The position numbers and the translations under genes are program-made. A stretch of 64,000 nt of DNA from Ferdinandcohnia sp047238305 (GTDB taxonomy: Bacteria > Bacillota > Bacilli > Bacillales > Bacillaceae_L): assembly GCF_047238305.1 (NCBI RefSeq), contig NZ_JBDFMO010000001.1, positions 2,666,001 through 2,730,000 of the forward strand, read 5' to 3'. Shown here piece by piece: positions 60,370 to 64,000 of the stretch. The notes below the pieces were generated by a model. It was not told the origin of the DNA, made no database searches, and saw only the letters and a list, made by a program, of their open reading frames with translations. The first letter of the stretch is position 1, and each line of letters opens with the position of its first letter.

Positions 60370-61332
60370 ATGGAAAACTTATTAATGGGTATTGATTTGG
60401 GTGGAACAACGATTAAGCTTGCTTTTATTACCCAAGAAGGTGAAATTGTCACCAAATGGGAAATTCCAACTGATAAATCTGGAGATAAGATTATCCCAGA
60501 CATTGCTGCGGCAATAGAGGGAAAAATGACTGAATTACAGCTAAAGAAAGAACAATTTGTTGGAGTAGGAATGGGAGCACCTGGACCTGTCAATTTCGAA
60601 GAAGGTGTATTTTATAAAGCGACCAACCTAGGCATGAAGGAAATGTTTCCTTTAAAAGCAGAGTTAGAGAAAACAATCGGGTTACCTGCAGCGGTTGATA
60701 ATGACGCCAATGTCGCGGCTATCGGTGAAATGTGGAAGGGTGCAGGTGAAGGAGCGAAGGATCTAATCTGTGTAACATTAGGAACCGGAGTTGGTGGAGG
60801 AATCATTTCCAATGGCGAGGTTGTTCGTGGAGTAAATGGTGCAGGTGGAGAGATTGGTCATATCACCTCCATACCTGAAGGTGGTGCTTTATGTGGCTGT
60901 GGCAAGACCGGCTGTATTGAAACAATTGCATCCGCAACAGGTATTGCACGTTTGGCAAAAGAGGCGATTCAAACGAAAAATGAATCAAGTCTAATCCGTG
61001 AACAATTTGAGAGAACGGGTGAAATAACCTCGAAGGATGTTTTTGAAGCCGCAGCTAAAGGGGATGTGCTCGCAAAAAACATCATTGACCACGTAACGTA
61101 TCACCTTGGCTTGGCATTAAGTCATATTGCGAATGGTCTTAACCCTGAAAAAATAGTTGTCGGCGGTGGTGTCTCAAAAGCTGGTGAACAATTACTACTA
61201 CCATTAAAAAAACAATTCAAACGCTTTGCGTTTCCGAGGGTCGCGGACGGTGCCGAGATTACAATTGCCACTTTAGGAAATGATGCAGGCGTGATTGGTG
61301 CTGCGTATTTGGCAAAAACAAAGCTTTCTTAA
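60370..61332 (+). CDS. glcK: Glucokinase (ROK family)
   Basis: GlcK phosphorylates free glucose with ATP. The 320-residue ROK protein has the phosphate loop GIDLGGTTIK, catalytic Asp in VDNDANVAAIGE, and the zinc motif CGCGKTGCIETIAS. GGGAATGGAA lies before the ATG. It is 19 bases after yqgQ and ends at a strong terminator. Confidence 0.97.
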   Translation: MENLLMGIDLGGTTIKLAFITQEGEIVTKWEIPTDKSGDKIIPDIAAAIEGKMTELQLKKEQFVGVGMGAPGPVNFEEGVFYKATNLGMKEMFPLKAELEKTIGLPAAVDNDANVAAIGEMWKGAGEGAKDLICVTLGTGVGGGIISNGEVVRGVNGAGGEIGHITSIPEGGALCGCGKTGCIETIASATGIARLAKEAIQTKNESSLIREQFERTGEITSKDVFEAAAKGDVLAKNIIDHVTYHLGLALSHIANGLNPEKIVVGGGVSKAGEQLLLPLKKQFKRFAFPRVADGAEITIATLGNDAGVIGAAYLAKTKLS

Positions 61333-61351
61333 TTAATCCAAAAGTACTAGT

Positions 61352-61384
61352 AAAAAGAGATTTCACAATGAAATCTCTTTTTTT
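61352..61384 (+). terminator. Terminator after glcK
   Basis: AAAGAGATTTCA and TGAAATCTCTTT pair over CAA, followed by a long T run. Confidence 0.93.
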
Positions 61385-61632
61385 GCATTTATGTTAGAAA
61401 ATTTAAAAGATTGTTACTTTTATTTACTATGAAACTTTCTAGTCAACTAATCGTCTTATATGTATATACATAATGTACATCATACCATTTTACAAAATTA
61501 GGTTTTTTTGATGATTGATTTTTCGTAAAAAAAATATTAAGATTAGGATTAGGTTTTTGTAAATTACCTAAAAATGGAATTGACAAACATAGGAATTGTG
61601 CTCCGCGGGCTTGAAAACAAGGAGGTATTTTG
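61385..61632. other. Gap between glcK and yqgS
   Basis: About 250 AT-rich bases. ATTAGGTTTTT occurs twice (about 61498 and 61547), and TAGGT/ACCTA forms a weak stem near 61550. A TTGACA at 61581 lacks a matching -10. No gene or known RNA is seen. Confidence 0.45.
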
Positions 61633-63531
61633 ATGATTAAATCATCAACATTATCCAAATCTAAGTTTATCTTTTTAGCTGCATTTATGCTTTGGATAAA
61701 AACATATATCGTATATAAAACTAGCTTTGATATTAAGATAGAAAACTTGATGCAAGAGTTTATTTTACTCATCAATCCATTAAGTTTCTTATTGCTGTTC
61801 TTTGGTATTTCCTTTTTTATTAAGGAAAAACACCGTAACAAATTTATTATATTTGCTAGTTTACTATCTTCGTTTGTACTGTTTGCCAATGTTGTATTCT
61901 ACAGATTCTTCAACGATTTTCTGACACTTCCTGTTCTCTTCCAAACCAGTAATATGGGGGATTTAGGAACGAGTATTACAGGGAATTTGAAGTTTACAGA
62001 TCCACTAATGTTCTTAGATGTGGTCATCCTGATCTTAATTAACAAATATAAACCAAGCTTTTCGTTGGCTGAAGAAATTACGAAGAAGGAAAGAAGATCT
62101 TATTTCATTCTAGTTGCTGCCGTTTTCTTCTTTAATCTTGGATTAGCTGAAGCACAGCGACCACAATTATTAACAAGAACATTTGACCGCGAAATGTTAG
62201 TGAAAAACATCGGGACTTACAACTATCAAATTTATGATATCGTCCTTCAATCAAAATCTTCTGCACAACGTGCTTTAGCCGATAGCAGTTCATTTATTGA
62301 AATCGAAAACTACTTAAAGGCGAATCAAAAGGACCCAAGCGATAAATTTGGCATTGCCAAAGGAAAAAATGTCGTCATTATTTCGATGGAATCTCTTCAA
62401 AACTTTGTCATTAACGAAACTATAGATGGTCAAGAAATCACACCATTCTTAAATAACTTAATAAATGAAAGCTATTACTTTGACAATTTCTATCATCAAA
62501 CAGGCCAAGGTAAGACATCAGATTCTGAGTTTTTATTAGAAAATTCATTGTATCCACTTGGCCGCGGGGCTGTTTTCTTTACACATGCAACTAATGAATT
62601 TACAGCAACACCTGAGGTTATTAAGGATTATGGATACTTTTCGTCCGTTTTTCATGCGAATAATAAAACTTTCTGGAACCGAGAAATCATGTATGATTCC
62701 TTAGGATACAACAAATTTTTTGATGTTGAAAGCTATGAAGTAACAGAAGAAAACTCAATTGGTTGGGGCTTAAAGGATAAGGAATTCTTTGAACAATCTA
62801 TTGATCTTTTGAAATCTCAGCCACAGCCGTTTTATTCGAAATTTATCACATTAACCAATCACTTTCCTTTTGAACTTGAGGAAGAGGATCGAATGGTAAA
62901 TGAATTTGATTCCAATTCTAGAACGTTGAATCGTTATTTTCCAACTGTACGCTATATGGATGAGTCCATTAAAGTCTTTTTCGAGCGACTTAAAGAAGAG
63001 GGAATGTACGAAAATACAATCTTTGTTCTATACGGCGATCATTATGGAATCTCGGAAAACCATAATAAAGCGATGGCACAGTTTTTAGAAAAAGAAGAAA
63101 TTACACCATTTGATTCAATCCAACTACAAAAGGTACCTTTAATCATTCACATCCCTGGTGTGACAGACAAGAATCCCGAAGTAATTTCAACAGTAGCTGG
63201 ACAAATCGATTTAAAACCAACGATCTTGAGTCTTCTTGGTATGGATATACAAAACGATGTCCATTTCGGAAATGATTTATTTTCAAAGGAAAAATTACCG
63301 TTTGTTGTATTAAGAGATGGCAGTTTCGTCACAGAAAATCATGTGTTAACAAAAAATACCTGCTATGACAAAGCAACAGGTGAAGAGTCTGAAATGAGTT
63401 TTTGTGAGCCGTATATGGAAAAAGCGGGATTTGAATTAGATTACTCTGATGAAATTGTGTATGGAGACCTTCTCCGCTTTTATAATGGAACATCCTATCG
63501 TGAACCAGTACCAGAAGTGTACGCGGAATAA
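61633..63531 (+). CDS. yqgS: LTA synthase family protein YqgS
   Basis: YqgS is one of the LtaS-type polyglycerolphosphate synthases of Bacillus. The 632-residue protein has five N-terminal membrane segments (about 10-175) and an extracellular sulfatase-fold domain (about 215-620) with the catalytic Thr in GQGKTSDSEF, metal-site Glu in ISMESLQN and YGDHYGIS. AAGGAGG lies before the ATG at 61633. A terminator follows. Confidence 0.95.
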   Translation: MIKSSTLSKSKFIFLAAFMLWIKTYIVYKTSFDIKIENLMQEFILLINPLSFLLLFFGISFFIKEKHRNKFIIFASLLSSFVLFANVVFYRFFNDFLTLPVLFQTSNMGDLGTSITGNLKFTDPLMFLDVVILILINKYKPSFSLAEEITKKERRSYFILVAAVFFFNLGLAEAQRPQLLTRTFDREMLVKNIGTYNYQIYDIVLQSKSSAQRALADSSSFIEIENYLKANQKDPSDKFGIAKGKNVVIISMESLQNFVINETIDGQEITPFLNNLINESYYFDNFYHQTGQGKTSDSEFLLENSLYPLGRGAVFFTHATNEFTATPEVIKDYGYFSSVFHANNKTFWNREIMYDSLGYNKFFDVESYEVTEENSIGWGLKDKEFFEQSIDLLKSQPQPFYSKFITLTNHFPFELEEEDRMVNEFDSNSRTLNRYFPTVRYMDESIKVFFERLKEEGMYENTIFVLYGDHYGISENHNKAMAQFLEKEEITPFDSIQLQKVPLIIHIPGVTDKNPEVISTVAGQIDLKPTILSLLGMDIQNDVHFGNDLFSKEKLPFVVLRDGSFVTENHVLTKNTCYDKATGEESEMSFCEPYMEKAGFELDYSDEIVYGDLLRFYNGTSYREPVPEVYAE

Positions 63532-63541
63532 GAAATTGTAG

Positions 63542-63569
63542 CCTTGGCCAATTGGTCAAGGTTTTTTTC
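63542..63569 (+). terminator. Terminator after yqgS
   Basis: CCTTGGCCA and TGGTCAAGG pair with a very short loop, followed by TTTTTTT. Confidence 0.85.
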
Positions 63570-63634
63570 AAATGACATGAAGTACATCCTCTCACTCATA
63601 GAATAGTAGGAGAAGCAACTAAGGAGGTTTTTTG

Positions 63635-64000
63635 GTGAAGGTAAAAGTCCGCCCAGGTGACACGCTTTGGTATTATAGTCAATTGTTTGCAATCCCATTA
63701 CATTTACTTACCGACTCCAATTTACATGTAAAGAGTACCAAATTGCAGGTAGGAGAAAAGGTGAACATTCCAGGTTTTGTATCAAGACCCTATACAATTG
63801 AAACTGGTGATACGTTATGGAAGCTTGCCAAATCACATACACTTTTGGCTGATGCTTTATTTTTAGTAAATCCAGGGATTGATGCAGAAAATCTACAAGT
63901 TGGTCAAACCATTCAATTACCAGAGAGAGTTGTGGATCCGATCGTTAATGGAAATCGGAAATATGACTTTGAAGATCTGATGAGGGATATCCAGGAATTA
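63635..64000 (+). CDS. yqgT: LysM peptidase YqgT, N-terminal part
   Basis: The first 122 codons are present; the window ends inside the gene. Two LysM domains are seen: VKVRPGDTLWYYSQLF through VGEKVNIPG, and YTIETGDTLWKLAKSH through VGQTIQLPE. By place and layout this is YqgT, a gamma-D-glutamyl-L-diamino acid endopeptidase with an M14 zinc peptidase domain that should follow. It starts at a GTG 7 bases after AAGGAGG. Confidence 0.88.
   Translation, partial: MKVKVRPGDTLWYYSQLFAIPLHLLTDSNLHVKSTKLQVGEKVNIPGFVSRPYTIETGDTLWKLAKSHTLLADALFLVNPGIDAENLQVGQTIQLPERVVDPIVNGNRKYDFEDLMRDIQEL

Overview
The window is chromosomal DNA of a low-GC, endospore-forming Bacillaceae bacterium. Gene order closely follows the Bacillus subtilis block from dnaK to yqgT (hrcA operon tail, rpsU, era-recO-glyQS, dnaG-sigA, ispH, zur, ispG, sodA, pst, gluP, glcK, yqgS, yqgT). 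Sporulation and germination genes (yqfC, yqfD, a spoVAF-like gene), sigma-W and Zur style control sites, strong GGAGG ribosome binding sites and many GTG/TTG starts fit that group. No rRNA, tRNA, CRISPR array, transposase or prophage gene was seen.

Layout: 1-5.2 kb holds the end of dnaK, then dnaJ-prmA-rsmE-mtaB (heat-shock operon). 5.3-7 kb holds deoC and a Na/Pi family gene on the minus strand. 7.2-19.3 kb is one long co-directional run: rpsU-yqeY, the sigma-W unit yqeZ-floA-yqfB, yqfC-yqfD-phoH, pgpH-ybeY-dgkA-cdd-era, then yqzL and recO. 19.3-22.8 kb is glyQS behind a glycine T-box. 22.9-28.3 kb carries ccpN-yqfL, a start-damaged yqxD, dnaG and sigA. 28.4-32.7 kb has a membrane protein, an acyl-CoA dehydrogenase, cytochrome c550, trmK and yqfO. 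ispH and a VrrA/YqfQ-like gene face left, followed by cshB, nfo and yqfU. 38.2-40.4 kb is a zinc uptake operon (ATPase, permease, Zur) with a Zur-box-like site. 40.5-49.6 kb has yqfX, ispG, yqfZ, a Na/Pi cotransporter, yqgC, sodA, yqgE and pbpA. 49.7-54.3 kb is pstS-pstC-pstA-pstB-phoU behind a clear Pho box. 54.3-64 kb has a small minus-strand membrane pair, rpmG, yqgN, a DUF92 gene, yqgO, gluP, an orphan SpoVAF-like gene, yqgQ, glcK, yqgS and the start of yqgT.

Most of the window is conserved housekeeping. The unusual material lies between genes. There are three kinds of structured dispersed element: one between dnaK and dnaJ with an inverted partial copy after sigA; a hairpin-ended element inside the glyQS leader between promoter and T-box; and a nested palindrome between sodA and yqgE. 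A predicted 5'-terminal stem-loop sits on the rpsU transcript. yqxD has its conserved N-terminus out of frame with every usable start codon, at an A-run. A 28-codon membrane ORF overlaps a terminator next to phoU. No wholly new multi-gene system was found. Protein family calls rest on reading the translations and remembered relatives, not on database searches.
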